Source of the DNA: Blastopirellula sp.
GTDB lineage: Bacteria > Planctomycetota > Planctomycetia > Pirellulales > Pirellulaceae
Direction: 5' to 3'
Assembly (NCBI GenBank): GCA_002733575.1
Contig: NVWB01000158.1
Coordinates: 1-47,223, forward strand
DNA: 47,223 bases
In this document: positions 27,021 to 36,947 of the stretch, one piece after another
Layout: each line of letters begins with the position of its first letter
Numbering within the stretch: position 1 is the first letter of the stretch
Made by a program: the position numbers and the translations under genes
The notes under the pieces: generated by a model
Databases searched by the model: none
Told to the model about the DNA's origin: nothing
What the model saw: only the letters and a program-made list of their open reading frames with translations

Positions 27021-27110
27021 GTAACCTCTGATGGCCTACGGCCACACCGACGACGTTCCGAATACGTTTGATTCTGAAGCAAAGTCAACTCCGGAATCGT
27101 CGGCGGTTAT
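27021..27110 (-). repeat. Intergenic palindromic repeat, family H copy 2
   Basis: This is the reverse-orientation copy of the element at 102-200. CACCGACGACGTTCCG (27045-27060) pairs with CGGAATCGTCGGCGGT (27092-27107), and the foot is GTAAC (27021-27025). The accessory hairpin reads TGGCC-gta-GGCCA here, against TCGCC-gcta-GGCGA in copy 1, which is a compensatory pair change. It sits in the 590-bp divergent gap between the SHD1-like lipoprotein and the 1257-aa gene. The rest of the gap carries only the promoter at 27329. Confidence 0.85.
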
Positions 27111-27328
27111 ACACGACCCTAAAGCGTTACTGAGTAGTAACTTAAGCTTGGTTTTTATTGCAGAAATCACATGCCTCACGCCTCGAAATCACGTCTTAAT
27201 AGACTCAACCTTCCATATCCCCCAACCCAAATAACCGTAACGATAGGAAAATTGTGACCAAGAGAGCGATCTATGTGTCAGGATCGTCTATAATAGAGAG
27301 GCAGGTTTGGCAGCGCGAAAAATTCCGT

Positions 27329-27356
27329 TTGTCAACGTAAGTCTTTTCCTTATAAT
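27329..27356 (+). promoter_or_regulatory. Sigma-70-type promoter for the 1257-aa gene
   Basis: TTGTCA (27329-27334) and a perfect TATAAT (27351-27356) are separated by 16 bp. Transcription would start near 27363, giving a leader of about 64 nt before the ATG at 27427. A second TATAAT at about 27289 lacks a matching -35 box. The promoter may also drive nadB, whose start is 79 bp after the first gene. Confidence 0.55.
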
Positions 27357-27426
27357 CAGATGCGTGTAATTTATACGCCTTTTTGATTCAACGCTTTCGC
27401 GAACAACTCAGGTAAATGGTCGCCCT

Positions 27427-30400
27427 ATGGCAACTGATGCTGGCATTTCATCGATACAACCGGGTTCCTCTCCTGCTTCGCAGGGTGAAGCTACGCGCGC
27501 GATTCAGAAAAAACTGAAGCAGACTCGATTGCGCGTGAAGCTGACCGAATTGGTATCTGGCCTCATTGTTTTTGCCACTGTCTCGTTGTTATATCTGCTC
27601 ACGTTATCGGTCATTGATCACTGGGTCATTGGTCTCGGATTTTGGGCGCGATTGTTGTCGCTCGTCGTTTATCTGGGCACCGGTTCGTACTTTGTCTGGC
27701 ATCGAATTTTGCCGCTGTTGATGAACTCGATTAATCCGGTCTATGTTGCCAAAATTATCGAGCAAGGTCAGCCTTCGCTGAAAAATAGTTTGATCAACTT
27801 CTTGTTGCTGCGTAAAGAGGACGCCAAAATTCATCAAGCGGTGATGAGTTTGGTCGAAGAAAAAGCGGCCGATGACCTGAGTCACATTCCGCTTGATACG
27901 GCGGTAGATTATTCCAAATCAATTCACTTGGGTTACGTCCTCGCTGGCGTGGCAGTCGTGTTTGGTTTGTATGCGATACTTTCCCCCAAAGACCCCATGC
28001 AAACCGCGATTAGAGTGGCAATGCCTTGGGCCGATCTGGCTCGTCCATCTCGGGTGGAAATTGTCGAAGTCACCCCAGGCGATGCCACGATCTATCAGGG
28101 CAATACGGTCGAGGTAATCGCCAAAGTTTATGACATTGGCGACGATCCTGTCATGCTTTATTATTCGACCTTAGATCAGCAACTGGTCGATCAGCCCGTG
28201 CAACTGACCACTGATGAGATTGGCACCAGTTACCGAGGAACTATCTCGCCGGATGACTTTGGAATACAGCAAGAGCTCATCTATCGGATCGAAGCGGGCG
28301 ATGCTGTGACCCGCGATTATCGGATTCAGGTACGTGAAGCCCCGGCGATTGAAATTGAATCGATACAATATAAGTTTCCACTTTACACGGGCGAACCCAA
28401 CGAAACCCAAGAGCGCGAAGGAAATATTCGTGCAGTCGAAGGCACACGCGTTTTCATCACCGCCAAAACGAATGGCCCTATCAATAAGGTCCATCTACAA
28501 TTCGACCCCGATGGCGACCCTGAAACACTGTTAGCCCGGCGATTGACGTTTGATGTTTCGGAAGAAGATCCGCAGCAGGCCAAGGTTTCCTTCTTCTTGA
28601 AACTGAAAGAGGATCAGAAGACGCCCAAGTATCGCTCGTATTTGTTGCTATACGAAAACCAAGAGGGTGTGAAAAACCCGAACCCGGTGCGGTACTCGAT
28701 TGATGTACTGGCTGATTTGTCGCCAGAGATCGAAATTATTTCGCCTGAACAAGTTGAATCGGAAGTTCCGTTAGATGGAAGCTTGGAATTCGAACTCAGG
28801 GCCATCGACCCTGATTATGCCTTGTCGCAAATTACCATCAACGGCGTATCTGGCGAAACAAAACTGATTGAGCACGATCTATTGAAAACCAATCAGTCAG
28901 GTCAACAGTTACTTCGCTGGGATTTTCAGCCGGCAAAGCACAAATTAAAAGCAGGCCAAACCGTTCACATCTGGGCGGTTGCTGAAGACAACAAGACCGA
29001 CACCAACAATATTGCAACGCCCAATCAAGCTCGCACGCAGCGTTACGCGGTACGGATTCTGCCGCCAGTCAAACAGCCGGAAAACAACCCCGACAATAAT
29101 CCTGAAGGGGACCCCGATAAAAAGCAACAAAACGAACCGAACGAGGACGCAGACGAACCACAGCAAAACGAAAACAAGCCTGACAATAAACAGCCCATGC
29201 CCAAAGATAATCAGCAGGATGACAAGCAACAGGACAATAAAGAGAACCCTGAAAACAAAGACCCAATGGAGAAGCAAGAGCCTGGCAAAGAAGAAGAGCC
29301 AGGCAAACCGAATCAAGAAAACCAACAGCAGCCTGAACAGGGCAAGCAAGAAGATCAAGGGAATCAAGACCAAGAGCAAAAAGAGAATTCAACCCAAGGC
29401 ACAGAGCCTAGCGAGAATAAGGAACAACAAAACAACAAGCCAGAGGAGGGAGACAACCCAGAAGATTCAGGCTCGCAAAGCGAAGACCCGGGCAATGAAC
29501 CTGAACAGGGAACCCAGCAAGAAGCTGAAGGGGGCGGTTCAAACAAAGAGAACGAGGACGAACAATCGAAAGAGAGCCAATCAGGGCAAGGAGAGGGCTC
29601 CGGCGGGAAATCGAAACCGAGCACTGGTTCGAATCCCGGTTCAGAATCTGGCACTGGCGATATGAACAACAATCAAGCCGCTGATCAAACCGACACTGGC
29701 CAGCCCAATAACAACGGCGGGGAAACAACCGAAAAGTCAGGCGAAGGCTCGCGTGGAGACCCTACTGGCGAACAACAATTTAGCGATGAACCGGTTTCTG
29801 CTGATGGCTCACAAGATGGCGATGCATTTGATCGAATTCAAGAATATCTTGAGCAAAAGAAAAAACAGCAGCAGGAATCTGGCTCAGAAGAAAAACCAGA
29901 GGAAGATCAATTACGAGACAGTGCAGAAGCCGCGAAAGAACATTCGGCCACGGGCGAGAACGACATGGGAGAAAAGTCGGAGACCAACAACAAAGGGAAC
30001 TCCACCGGTGTCAAAGAAGACGAAGGAGCTGGCGGAACAGGTGAGGAAAGCAACAACAAACCAAACAAAGACGAACAACAAGGCAACGGCGATTCGCAAG
30101 ATCGACAAGGCGAAGATCCAGGTGGCGACCCGATGAAAGGTGGCCGCGTTCAAGACGACAAAGACCCTAGCCAAGCCAACGAAGAACCGAAGTCGGGCGA
30201 TCAAGGAACTGCGGACAACACCAACTCCGGCGCTGGTAAGGAAGCTGCCGAGGATAACACCGGCAGCCCTCCTTCAACAGATGATGAAGCAAACCGTCAG
30301 AAGAAAAACAACACACGCCCTGACGGCAAAGAGGAGAAAGAAGATACCGACCAACCCAAAGCTCCATCGGAGAGCAAAGAACAGTCAGAAGACCAGAGTG

Positions 30401-31200
30401 ATCAATCGGGCGACCAATCGGGCGCAGGAGGCCCAGGTGGTGGACAATCGGCCAAGCAAGAGGGCAACGACAGTGCCGGCAGTACGTCAGCCGCGGATGA
30501 AGGCAAGGGCAAAGCCGAGCAAAAAGGAATGGGCGAAACTGGCAAAGAGAAAGGAACACAAGATAAGTCGGATGGAAAAACAGGCAGTTCCGGCACCGAA
30601 AAAGGAAATGGTTCCGCCACGCAATCTGGCGATGCCCAAACCGGGAAAGGCACCCAGCCGAAACAGCCCCAAGACCCCAAAGATGAGCAAAATAAAGATC
30701 CATCAAAAGAAAATAGTGATGCCCAAGGATCAGGAGCAGGCGGATCAAACGACAATCCACAAGGAGGTGGAGAACCCAATACTCTGCCCAATGGAACCAA
30801 ACCTCCGGGGCCTGACGCCGTGGGTGACAAAGCCAACTTGGAATACACCCGCAAAGCAACCGATATGGTGTTAGATGAACTCAAAAATCAAAAGAACCCT
30901 GATCAAAAAATGCTTGATGAACTGGGTTGGACCAAAGAAGAATTGCAGCAGTTTACGGATCGTTGGAACCAAATGAAAAGCGAAGCGGCCAACAATCAAA
31001 CAGGGCAGCAAGCCAAACAGGAACTCGATGACGCATTGCGTAGCCTGGGGCTTTCCGAAGGAAAAGATAAACTACGCAAGTCAAACAATCGGCCAGCAAC
31101 AGCAGGCGGAGCAGGCGATTCTAGTCGCTCACGACCGCCGGCTGCTTTCCTAGAGCAATACAAGGCCTATTTGAAAGGGGCATCGCAACGATCTCGATAA
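27427..31200 (+). CDS. Large membrane protein with a ~575-residue disordered, highly charged region
   Basis: A 1257-aa protein. Residues 1-190 hold three probable membrane helices (about 42-64, 70-95, 166-188) and conserved-looking basic helices. Residues about 200-540 form beta-rich extracytoplasmic modules (VEVTPGDATIYQGNTVEV, and later Ig-like strands). Residues about 545-1120 are almost purely Asn, Gln, Glu, Asp, Lys, Gly, Ser, Pro and Thr, with no hydrophobic core. Residues about 1130-1257 are a compact helical domain (YTRKATDMVLDELKNQKNP, DELGWTKEELQQFTDRW). The N-terminal layout resembles DUF4175-like membrane proteins. Function is unknown. The repetitive reading frame is intact, and long overlapping frames are composition artefacts. 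Confidence 0.75.
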   Translation: MATDAGISSIQPGSSPASQGEATRAIQKKLKQTRLRVKLTELVSGLIVFATVSLLYLLTLSVIDHWVIGLGFWARLLSLVVYLGTGSYFVWHRILPLLMNSINPVYVAKIIEQGQPSLKNSLINFLLLRKEDAKIHQAVMSLVEEKAADDLSHIPLDTAVDYSKSIHLGYVLAGVAVVFGLYAILSPKDPMQTAIRVAMPWADLARPSRVEIVEVTPGDATIYQGNTVEVIAKVYDIGDDPVMLYYSTLDQQLVDQPVQLTTDEIGTSYRGTISPDDFGIQQELIYRIEAGDAVTRDYRIQVREAPAIEIESIQYKFPLYTGEPNETQEREGNIRAVEGTRVFITAKTNGPINKVHLQFDPDGDPETLLARRLTFDVSEEDPQQAKVSFFLKLKEDQKTPKYRSYLLLYENQEGVKNPNPVRYSIDVLADLSPEIEIISPEQVESEVPLDGSLEFELRAIDPDYALSQITINGVSGETKLIEHDLLKTNQSGQQLLRWDFQPAKHKLKAGQTVHIWAVAEDNKTDTNNIATPNQARTQRYAVRILPPVKQPENNPDNNPEGDPDKKQQNEPNEDADEPQQNENKPDNKQPMPKDNQQDDKQQDNKENPENKDPMEKQEPGKEEEPGKPNQENQQQPEQGKQEDQGNQDQEQKENSTQGTEPSENKEQQNNKPEEGDNPEDSGSQSEDPGNEPEQGTQQEAEGGGSNKENEDEQSKESQSGQGEGSGGKSKPSTGSNPGSESGTGDMNNNQAADQTDTGQPNNNGGETTEKSGEGSRGDPTGEQQFSDEPVSADGSQDGDAFDRIQEYLEQKKKQQQESGSEEKPEEDQLRDSAEAAKEHSATGENDMGEKSETNNKGNSTGVKEDEGAGGTGEESNNKPNKDEQQGNGDSQDRQGEDPGGDPMKGGRVQDDKDPSQANEEPKSGDQGTADNTNSGAGKEAAEDNTGSPPSTDDEANRQKKNNTRPDGKEEKEDTDQPKAPSESKEQSEDQSDQSGDQSGAGGPGGGQSAKQEGNDSAGSTSAADEGKGKAEQKGMGETGKEKGTQDKSDGKTGSSGTEKGNGSATQSGDAQTGKGTQPKQPQDPKDEQNKDPSKENSDAQGSGAGGSNDNPQGGGEPNTLPNGTKPPGPDAVGDKANLEYTRKATDMVLDELKNQKNPDQKMLDELGWTKEELQQFTDRWNQMKSEAANNQTGQQAKQELDDALRSLGLSEGKDKLRKSNNRPATAGGAGDSSRSRPPAAFLEQYKAYLKGASQRSR

Positions 31201-31279
31201 TTTGGCACAATCAACTAAATAGCCTCACAAGCTATGTGCTCTGCTTCGGATACAATGCTCACCCCCTATAGCGTAACGA

Positions 31280-32890
31280 ATGTCAATTTCTCCGCCACGG
31301 TATCTTGTCCCGTTTCATCCCAAACGGGTCTCACACTATTTCACAGACGTCTTAATTTTAGGCGGTGGAATTGCAGGTCTGCGTGCTGCGCTAGAAATCG
31401 ATCCACGCCTATCGGTGTTGATCATCACCAAAGATGCCCTACGAGAATCGAACAGCAACTACGCGCAAGGGGGCATCGCTGGCGTCTTAGATGACAACGA
31501 CCGATTTGAAGATCATGCTTCCGACACCATGATTGCAGGTGGATCACTGTGCGACAAAAAAATTGTCGATATGGTGGTGCGTGAAGGGCCGGATCAAATT
31601 CAAGAACTGATTCGCTACGGAACCGAGTTCGATAAAGTCGATGGCCAACTGGCGCTCACCAAAGAAGGCGGGCACGGGCATGATCGGATCGTTCACGCAC
31701 TAGGCGACGCCACCGGAAAAGAAGTGATGCGGGCCGTCGTGCAAAAAGTAAAATCAAGAGAAAATTTGCAAATCTGGGAAAACGAATTCACGCTTGACTT
31801 GATCACCAATGAAGGACAATGTCGCGGCGCGTTGGTCTCGAACGAACGACATGGGCGAACCTTGGTTTGGGCCAAACAAACCATCTTGGCAACCGGCGGT
31901 GTCGGCAAAGTCTACCGAGAATCGACCAACCCGAAAGTGGCCACCGGCGATGGTATGGCCATTGCACTTCGGGCCGGAGTTGCACTGCGAGACATGGAGT
32001 TCATGCAGTTTCACCCGACGGTGTTATACATGGCCGGAAGTAGTCGCAGCTTGATCACCGAAGCGGTGCGTGGAGAAGGTGCCTACTTGATCGACCGCAA
32101 TGGACATCGTTTTATGAACGATTACGACCCCCGAGGTGAACTGGCTCCCCGAGATATCGTATCGCAATCGATTGTTTCTCAAATGGAAAAAACTAGGCAC
32201 CCAAGTGTCTATTTAAGCCTCAGTCATCTTGATTCTGAGTTCGTCCGCACTCGTTTTCCTGGAATGGGGAAAATTTGCGAAAATTTTGGCATCGATATTA
32301 CAAAGGATAAAGTCCCAGTTCGACCTGGTGCCCACTACATGATTGGCGGGATTTCAGTCGATAGTCAGGGCCAAACGTCACTTCCGGGGCTGTGGGCAGC
32401 CGGAGAGGTCACTTCCTCAGGCCTGCATGGTGCCAATCGGCTGGCATCGAACAGTTTGCTCGAAGGACTCGTATATGGAAAGAGTACCGGGCAAGGTGCG
32501 TCGATTGCGGCGTTAGAGATGCCTGATGATTTCCATGCCCTGAACCTTGAAAATCCTAGAAAAGAAGTGGCCGAAGCACTCGATTTGGTTGATATTCGCA
32601 ATTCGCTCACTAGTTTAATGTGGCGAAAAGTGGGTGTTCGGCGAGATGAGGCGGGCCTAAAAGACGCAGTAGAGACCATTGACTCGTGGTGTCGCTATGT
32701 CCTGATTCAACATTTTGATCATCCTGAAGGCTGGGAACTGCAAAATATGCTGTTAGTGGCCCGATTTATTGCGGAATCGGCCCTGCAGCGAACTGAATCC
32801 CGCGGAGTTCACCTGCGGATGGATTACCCGAACACCGATGATTCGAATTGGAATCGACATTTGCCCGTTCAACTTCCCGTCAGCACCTAA
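31280..32890 (+). CDS. nadB: L-aspartate oxidase
   Basis: This 536-aa FAD enzyme oxidises L-aspartate to iminoaspartate, the first step of de novo NAD synthesis. It has the dinucleotide-binding GGGIAGLRAAL (28-38) and SNSNYAQGGIAGVL. It also has the substrate-binding HPTVLYMAGSSRSLITEAVRGEGAYL segment. The PGAHYMIGGISVD and GEVTSSGLHGANRLASNSLLEG segments are characteristic of the NadB/SdhA family. NadB is preferred over succinate dehydrogenase or fumarate reductase because of the short C-terminal helical domain and the lack of sdhB/sdhC neighbours. nadA and nadC are not in the window. It follows the 1257-aa gene by 79 bp and may share its transcript. Confidence 0.9.
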   Translation: MSISPPRYLVPFHPKRVSHYFTDVLILGGGIAGLRAALEIDPRLSVLIITKDALRESNSNYAQGGIAGVLDDNDRFEDHASDTMIAGGSLCDKKIVDMVVREGPDQIQELIRYGTEFDKVDGQLALTKEGGHGHDRIVHALGDATGKEVMRAVVQKVKSRENLQIWENEFTLDLITNEGQCRGALVSNERHGRTLVWAKQTILATGGVGKVYRESTNPKVATGDGMAIALRAGVALRDMEFMQFHPTVLYMAGSSRSLITEAVRGEGAYLIDRNGHRFMNDYDPRGELAPRDIVSQSIVSQMEKTRHPSVYLSLSHLDSEFVRTRFPGMGKICENFGIDITKDKVPVRPGAHYMIGGISVDSQGQTSLPGLWAAGEVTSSGLHGANRLASNSLLEGLVYGKSTGQGASIAALEMPDDFHALNLENPRKEVAEALDLVDIRNSLTSLMWRKVGVRRDEAGLKDAVETIDSWCRYVLIQHFDHPEGWELQNMLLVARFIAESALQRTESRGVHLRMDYPNTDDSNWNRHLPVQLPVST

Positions 32891-33035
32891 ATAATTATCC
32901 TCCGCTATCTGGAGTTTTCCCGATGGCCTGTTTGAATTAGAATACGCGGCTTGGCTGATTCAGTTCGGCCTGAACTTATAAATAACTCAAAACAGAACAA
33001 GCTTCACCAGTCATCCAACTTTTGGTTACCTGAGA

Positions 33036-33782
33036 ATGTCAAAAACAGATTCCCCCCCTATGATCGAGGCTGATCGGCTCTCGAAGATCTACGGTATTTT
33101 TGCTGCTTCCAGTGATGTATCTTTCAAGATTCATCGAGGCGAAGTCGTTGCCTTTCTGGGCCCTAACGGCGCCGGAAAGAGTACCACGATGAAGTTGCTG
33201 ACCGGCTATCTGGCGCCCAGCGCAGGCGTTGCCAGAATTGCAGGTCACAACATGATGACCGACCGCATCGCCGGTTCGTCGGTATTGGGGTACTTACCAG
33301 AAAATGGTCCCCTCTATCTCGATGCAACGCCTCACAGTTTGCTCAGTTTTTTGGGCGAAGCCCGCGGTATGTCGCCAGCGGCCCGAAAAGAACGTATCGA
33401 AGCGGTTGTCGATATTTGCAACTTAGATACCGTACTCTACAAACCGATTGGCAAGCTCTCCAAAGGTTTCAAACAACGGGTCGGCATGGCGCATGCTATT
33501 TTGCATGAACCGGATGTGTTGATTTTAGATGAACCAACATCTGGATTAGATCCGAATCAAATTCGCGGCGTGCGAGATATGATTCGCAAGTTGGGTGAAA
33601 ATAAAACGATTCTGCTTTCGACCCATATTTTCCAAGAAGTCGATGCCCTGGCAACTCGGGCCCTTGTGATCAACGAAGGACGTTTGATCTACGATGGCAA
33701 AGTCGACGCAATGAAACAAGATGGCGAGAGCCTGGACGACGCTTTTTATCGAATGACCAAAGGCGTAAATGCGATGACATAA
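33036..33782 (+). CDS. ABC transporter ATPase (GldA/CcmA-like)
   Basis: This 248-aa ATPase has Walker A GPNGAGKST (42-50), signature LSKGFKQRVG, Walker B VLILDEPTSGLD and an H-loop LLSTHIF. It is the first of three genes (with 33879-36875 and 36948-38738). The set matches the GldA-GldF-GldG-like arrangement followed by a DUF4340 protein in planctomycetes. It powers the fused permease encoded next, 96 bp downstream. The transported substrate is unknown; such systems are tied to gliding or surface export in Bacteroidetes, which should not be assumed here. Confidence 0.9.
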   Translation: MSKTDSPPMIEADRLSKIYGIFAASSDVSFKIHRGEVVAFLGPNGAGKSTTMKLLTGYLAPSAGVARIAGHNMMTDRIAGSSVLGYLPENGPLYLDATPHSLLSFLGEARGMSPAARKERIEAVVDICNLDTVLYKPIGKLSKGFKQRVGMAHAILHEPDVLILDEPTSGLDPNQIRGVRDMIRKLGENKTILLSTHIFQEVDALATRALVINEGRLIYDGKVDAMKQDGESLDDAFYRMTKGVNAMT

Positions 33783-33878
33783 CGCACAGTTGATGTTGCT
33801 CCGTTATAATTTTGAACTCAATACAACGAACATTCCCCACTGCGTCTCAACAGACGAAAACCTACACGGATTGAAATA

Positions 33879-36875
33879 ATGGACCTGTCTTTTATTCTAG
33901 ATTTCTTTATCGGTATTGCTCCACTGATCATTTTTGATTTGATCTTTACCGGGGTCTTCTTTGCCGTATTGATTCCGCTGTTGCTTTTTAAACAAGCAGC
34001 CTATGCGGTGTTGAAACGTAATTTCAAAGCCTACTTTAGTAATCCAACCGGGTATGTGTTTCTGGCATTGTTTGTGCTGCTGACTTCGATGTCTGCGTTT
34101 TGGCCCCACGAATTTTTTAACGCCAACTTGGCCAACTTAGACCAGTTGAACTCTAGTATTTCGCTGATCATGCTCATCTTCATTCCGGCAATCACGATGA
34201 GTTTGTGGGCCGATGAGAAACGACAAGGGACCGACGAATTATTGTTGACCTTGCCGGCCACTGATTTTGATATCGTGATGGGCAAATATCTAGCTGCGGT
34301 TTCGGTGTTTAGTGTTACGCTGTTGTTCTCGCAGTTCTGTAACTTCATGGTGTTGTACTCACTATCAGTAGGCACCTTTGACGTTGGGCTGTTCTGTACC
34401 ACGTATGTCGGCTACTGGTTCATGGGCCTTGCAATGATTTCGTTAGGCATGGTCGCTTCCTTTCTAACCAATAACCTGACGCTGGGCTTTATCATGGGCA
34501 TCATCATCAACGCCCCGTTTGTATTGCTCGAATACTCAAACGCCATTGTCATTGGAAGTAGTACGACTCAATTCTTAACCCAAGCTAGTATCGGCATGCA
34601 GTTCGCCGATTTCGGACGGGGCGTAATAAGCGTTTCGTCGTTGGTCTATTTTCTCATGCTCACCGCAGTGGGTATCTATTTAAGCATGGTGCTCATTGGG
34701 CGTCGTCACTGGCTGGGGGGGAAAGATGGCGAGTCTTTGTTCATGCACTACATTGTGCGAACCTTTGCCCTGTTGACCGTCGCTGGTGCAAGCACACTGA
34801 TCTTCGTTATGAACGACTATCGTCAAGATTACACCGCGAACGGCACCAGTTCGTTATCGCCGGACACCATTAAACTAGTACGCAATTTGAAGACCGATAA
34901 ACCAATCCGCATTGAAGCATTTATCAGCCAGAATATTCCCAAATCACACGCTCAAGTTAAAGTCGATTTAATCAATTACTTAAACGAGTTCCGTGGAATC
35001 AGCGGCACTCGGATCGATGTTTTAATTTATGATGGACTCGAACCATTCAGCGAAATGGTGGAGAAGGCTCGAGAAGAATATGGAATTCAACCTCGACTAA
35101 TGGTCTCTACGGTTCGTGGGGCAATTCGCCAAGAAGAAGTGATCATGGGTGCCGCGATTCAATGCGGGCTAGAGAAAGTGATTATTCCTTTCTTTGACAA
35201 CGGAATCCCCGTTGAATACGAGTTAGTTCGCTCGCTGTGTACGGTTACCGATCAGACCCGCAAACGTGTCGGAATTTTGCAAACCGACGCACAAATGTTT
35301 GGTGGAATCCAACAGTCTCAACTGGGTGGTTGGACCAGCATCCCACGCCAAGCCATTTTGGACGAACTGGAAAAGCAATTTGATGTGACCGAAGTCGATC
35401 CAAGTGCGGCCATCGATCTTGATGCGTTTGATGTGTTGATGGCCGTTCAGCCTTCGAGTTTAACTCAACCTCAGTTAGATAATCTGATCACCGCAATTCG
35501 TGATGGAATGCCGGTTGCGATCTTCGATGATCCACTGCCGATGGCGATTCCTCATGCCACACCCATCAGTCAGCCCAAACGACCTGCAAGTGCCATGGCC
35601 GGCATGCAGCGTCCGCCCGAACAGAAATGTAATATCCAAAAACTCTGGGATTTGATCGGCGTGGCCATGGTGGGCGAGAAACCACTAACCGAACCCTACT
35701 ATGACCCTCGTATCATCTGGCAAGATTATAATCCGTACCCCAAGTTCCGCGGCTTAGGTTCGATTACGCATGAGTGGGTTTTCATTGATGCAGATATGCC
35801 GATGTTTGGAGGTGGTGCAAAGGGCTCCACTAAGGTTAATACGACTTCTCAGATTGAGACTTTGCGAAAATCGCCGTTCATTCCCAAAGATGGTATCCCA
35901 ATTACCCCTGGGATGGAAAACATTACCAACGAGTTAAAGCAACTTCTGTTCTTGTTTCCTGGATCAGTTCAAAAGAAGAAATCAGCACCCAACTCACTCA
36001 ATTTTATTCCTCTAGCGACGACTTCGAATGCAACAGGAACTTTGAAAATTCGTGAATTAGGCGAAGCCCAAGGCCGGACTGAAATCATTGCTACTAAACG
36101 CCAACCGACTTACGAGAACTACCCAATCTCAGCTTGGATTGAAGGCACACCAGCCGCTGCGGTTGACCTACTAGAAGTTCCGCAAGACAAAGGAAATAAG
36201 AAAGCAGCAGGCAAGATTAAAGTTGTGTTTACCGCAGACATCGATCTACTGTCGAGCATGTTCGTTCAGCTTCGGGCTCAAAAGGACGAACAGAACAACC
36301 TGCGATTTGATAACACCGTGTTTGTGTTGAACTTATTAGACATGCTTTCTGAAGATGACCGATTTGTTTCAATCCGCAGTCGATCTCCGGTTATTAGTCA
36401 CCTGAAAATGGTCGACACGATGACGGAAAATGCCAGAACTAGAAGCACCGAAGAAATTGAAACACTAGCAAAATCATTTGAAAAAGAACGCAAGGCAAAA
36501 GTCAAAGAAATCAATGCTCCGGTTGAAAAAATGGAAGCAGAAATCGCCGAACTTCAACAGAAGCAACGGGAGAATAGAATAACTCCGGCTGACGTCCTTC
36601 GTTTTAATAACATGCAAGGAAACTTAGCGTTGCAACAAAGTAACGCCCAAAAAGATTTGCAAGCATTGGAGAACCGAGTTCGCAAGGATTTGGAAGAAAG
36701 CCAAAAAGCAATACAGCGAGATTTAGACCGACAGATATTGAAGACCCAAAACGGGTTTAAATTAATGGCGGTTGCCTTGCCGCCGATTCCACCCATTTTG
36801 ATTGGGCTGATCGTTTTCATCGTGCGTCGATTAAAAGAACGTGAAGGTCTTTCCAAAGATCGAATCGTCAAATAA
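33879..36875 (+). CDS. Fused ABC-2 permease and GldG-like auxiliary domain
   Basis: A 998-aa protein. Residues 1-290 hold an extra N-terminal helix and about six ABC-2 membrane segments (an AYFSNPTGYVFLALFVLLTS helix, then a LWADEKRQGTDELLLTLPAT loop, as in GldF). From about 290 a helix (LLTVAGASTLIFVMNDY) leads into a large extracytoplasmic GldG/DUF7088-like region with SPDTIKLVRNLKTDKPIRIEAFIS. A coiled coil (about 850-965) follows. A final helix near 967-986 ends in a short basic tail. In Bacteroidetes GldF and GldG are separate proteins; here they are one chain. The ATPase is 96 bp upstream and DUF4340 is 72 bp downstream. Confidence 0.85.
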   Translation: MDLSFILDFFIGIAPLIIFDLIFTGVFFAVLIPLLLFKQAAYAVLKRNFKAYFSNPTGYVFLALFVLLTSMSAFWPHEFFNANLANLDQLNSSISLIMLIFIPAITMSLWADEKRQGTDELLLTLPATDFDIVMGKYLAAVSVFSVTLLFSQFCNFMVLYSLSVGTFDVGLFCTTYVGYWFMGLAMISLGMVASFLTNNLTLGFIMGIIINAPFVLLEYSNAIVIGSSTTQFLTQASIGMQFADFGRGVISVSSLVYFLMLTAVGIYLSMVLIGRRHWLGGKDGESLFMHYIVRTFALLTVAGASTLIFVMNDYRQDYTANGTSSLSPDTIKLVRNLKTDKPIRIEAFISQNIPKSHAQVKVDLINYLNEFRGISGTRIDVLIYDGLEPFSEMVEKAREEYGIQPRLMVSTVRGAIRQEEVIMGAAIQCGLEKVIIPFFDNGIPVEYELVRSLCTVTDQTRKRVGILQTDAQMFGGIQQSQLGGWTSIPRQAILDELEKQFDVTEVDPSAAIDLDAFDVLMAVQPSSLTQPQLDNLITAIRDGMPVAIFDDPLPMAIPHATPISQPKRPASAMAGMQRPPEQKCNIQKLWDLIGVAMVGEKPLTEPYYDPRIIWQDYNPYPKFRGLGSITHEWVFIDADMPMFGGGAKGSTKVNTTSQIETLRKSPFIPKDGIPITPGMENITNELKQLLFLFPGSVQKKKSAPNSLNFIPLATTSNATGTLKIRELGEAQGRTEIIATKRQPTYENYPISAWIEGTPAAAVDLLEVPQDKGNKKAAGKIKVVFTADIDLLSSMFVQLRAQKDEQNNLRFDNTVFVLNLLDMLSEDDRFVSIRSRSPVISHLKMVDTMTENARTRSTEEIETLAKSFEKERKAKVKEINAPVEKMEAEIAELQQKQRENRITPADVLRFNNMQGNLALQQSNAQKDLQALENRVRKDLEESQKAIQRDLDRQILKTQNGFKLMAVALPPIPPILIGLIVFIVRRLKEREGLSKDRIVK

Positions 36876-36947
36876 GTTTCGACCACGTCCCTTCTACCTT
36901 AGCAATTATCCTTCAATTGAATCTGTCTTTGACAGGACATTAATATC

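Noticed and set aside
27031..27234. 67-codon plus-strand frame in the divergent gap
   Set aside because: It begins inside the family H repeat and lacks a plausible ribosome-binding site or domain.
28979..30874. Long open frames on other frames and on the minus strand across the low-complexity region, some over 200 codons
   Set aside because: They arise from the repetitive AAC/CAA/GAA-rich composition of the 1257-aa gene; their products are nearly all Lys/Asn/Thr or Leu/Phe/Val and have no start context.
31280..32890. Succinate dehydrogenase or fumarate reductase flavoprotein
   Set aside because: No iron-sulfur or membrane subunit genes are adjacent, and the length and short C-terminus fit NadB better.
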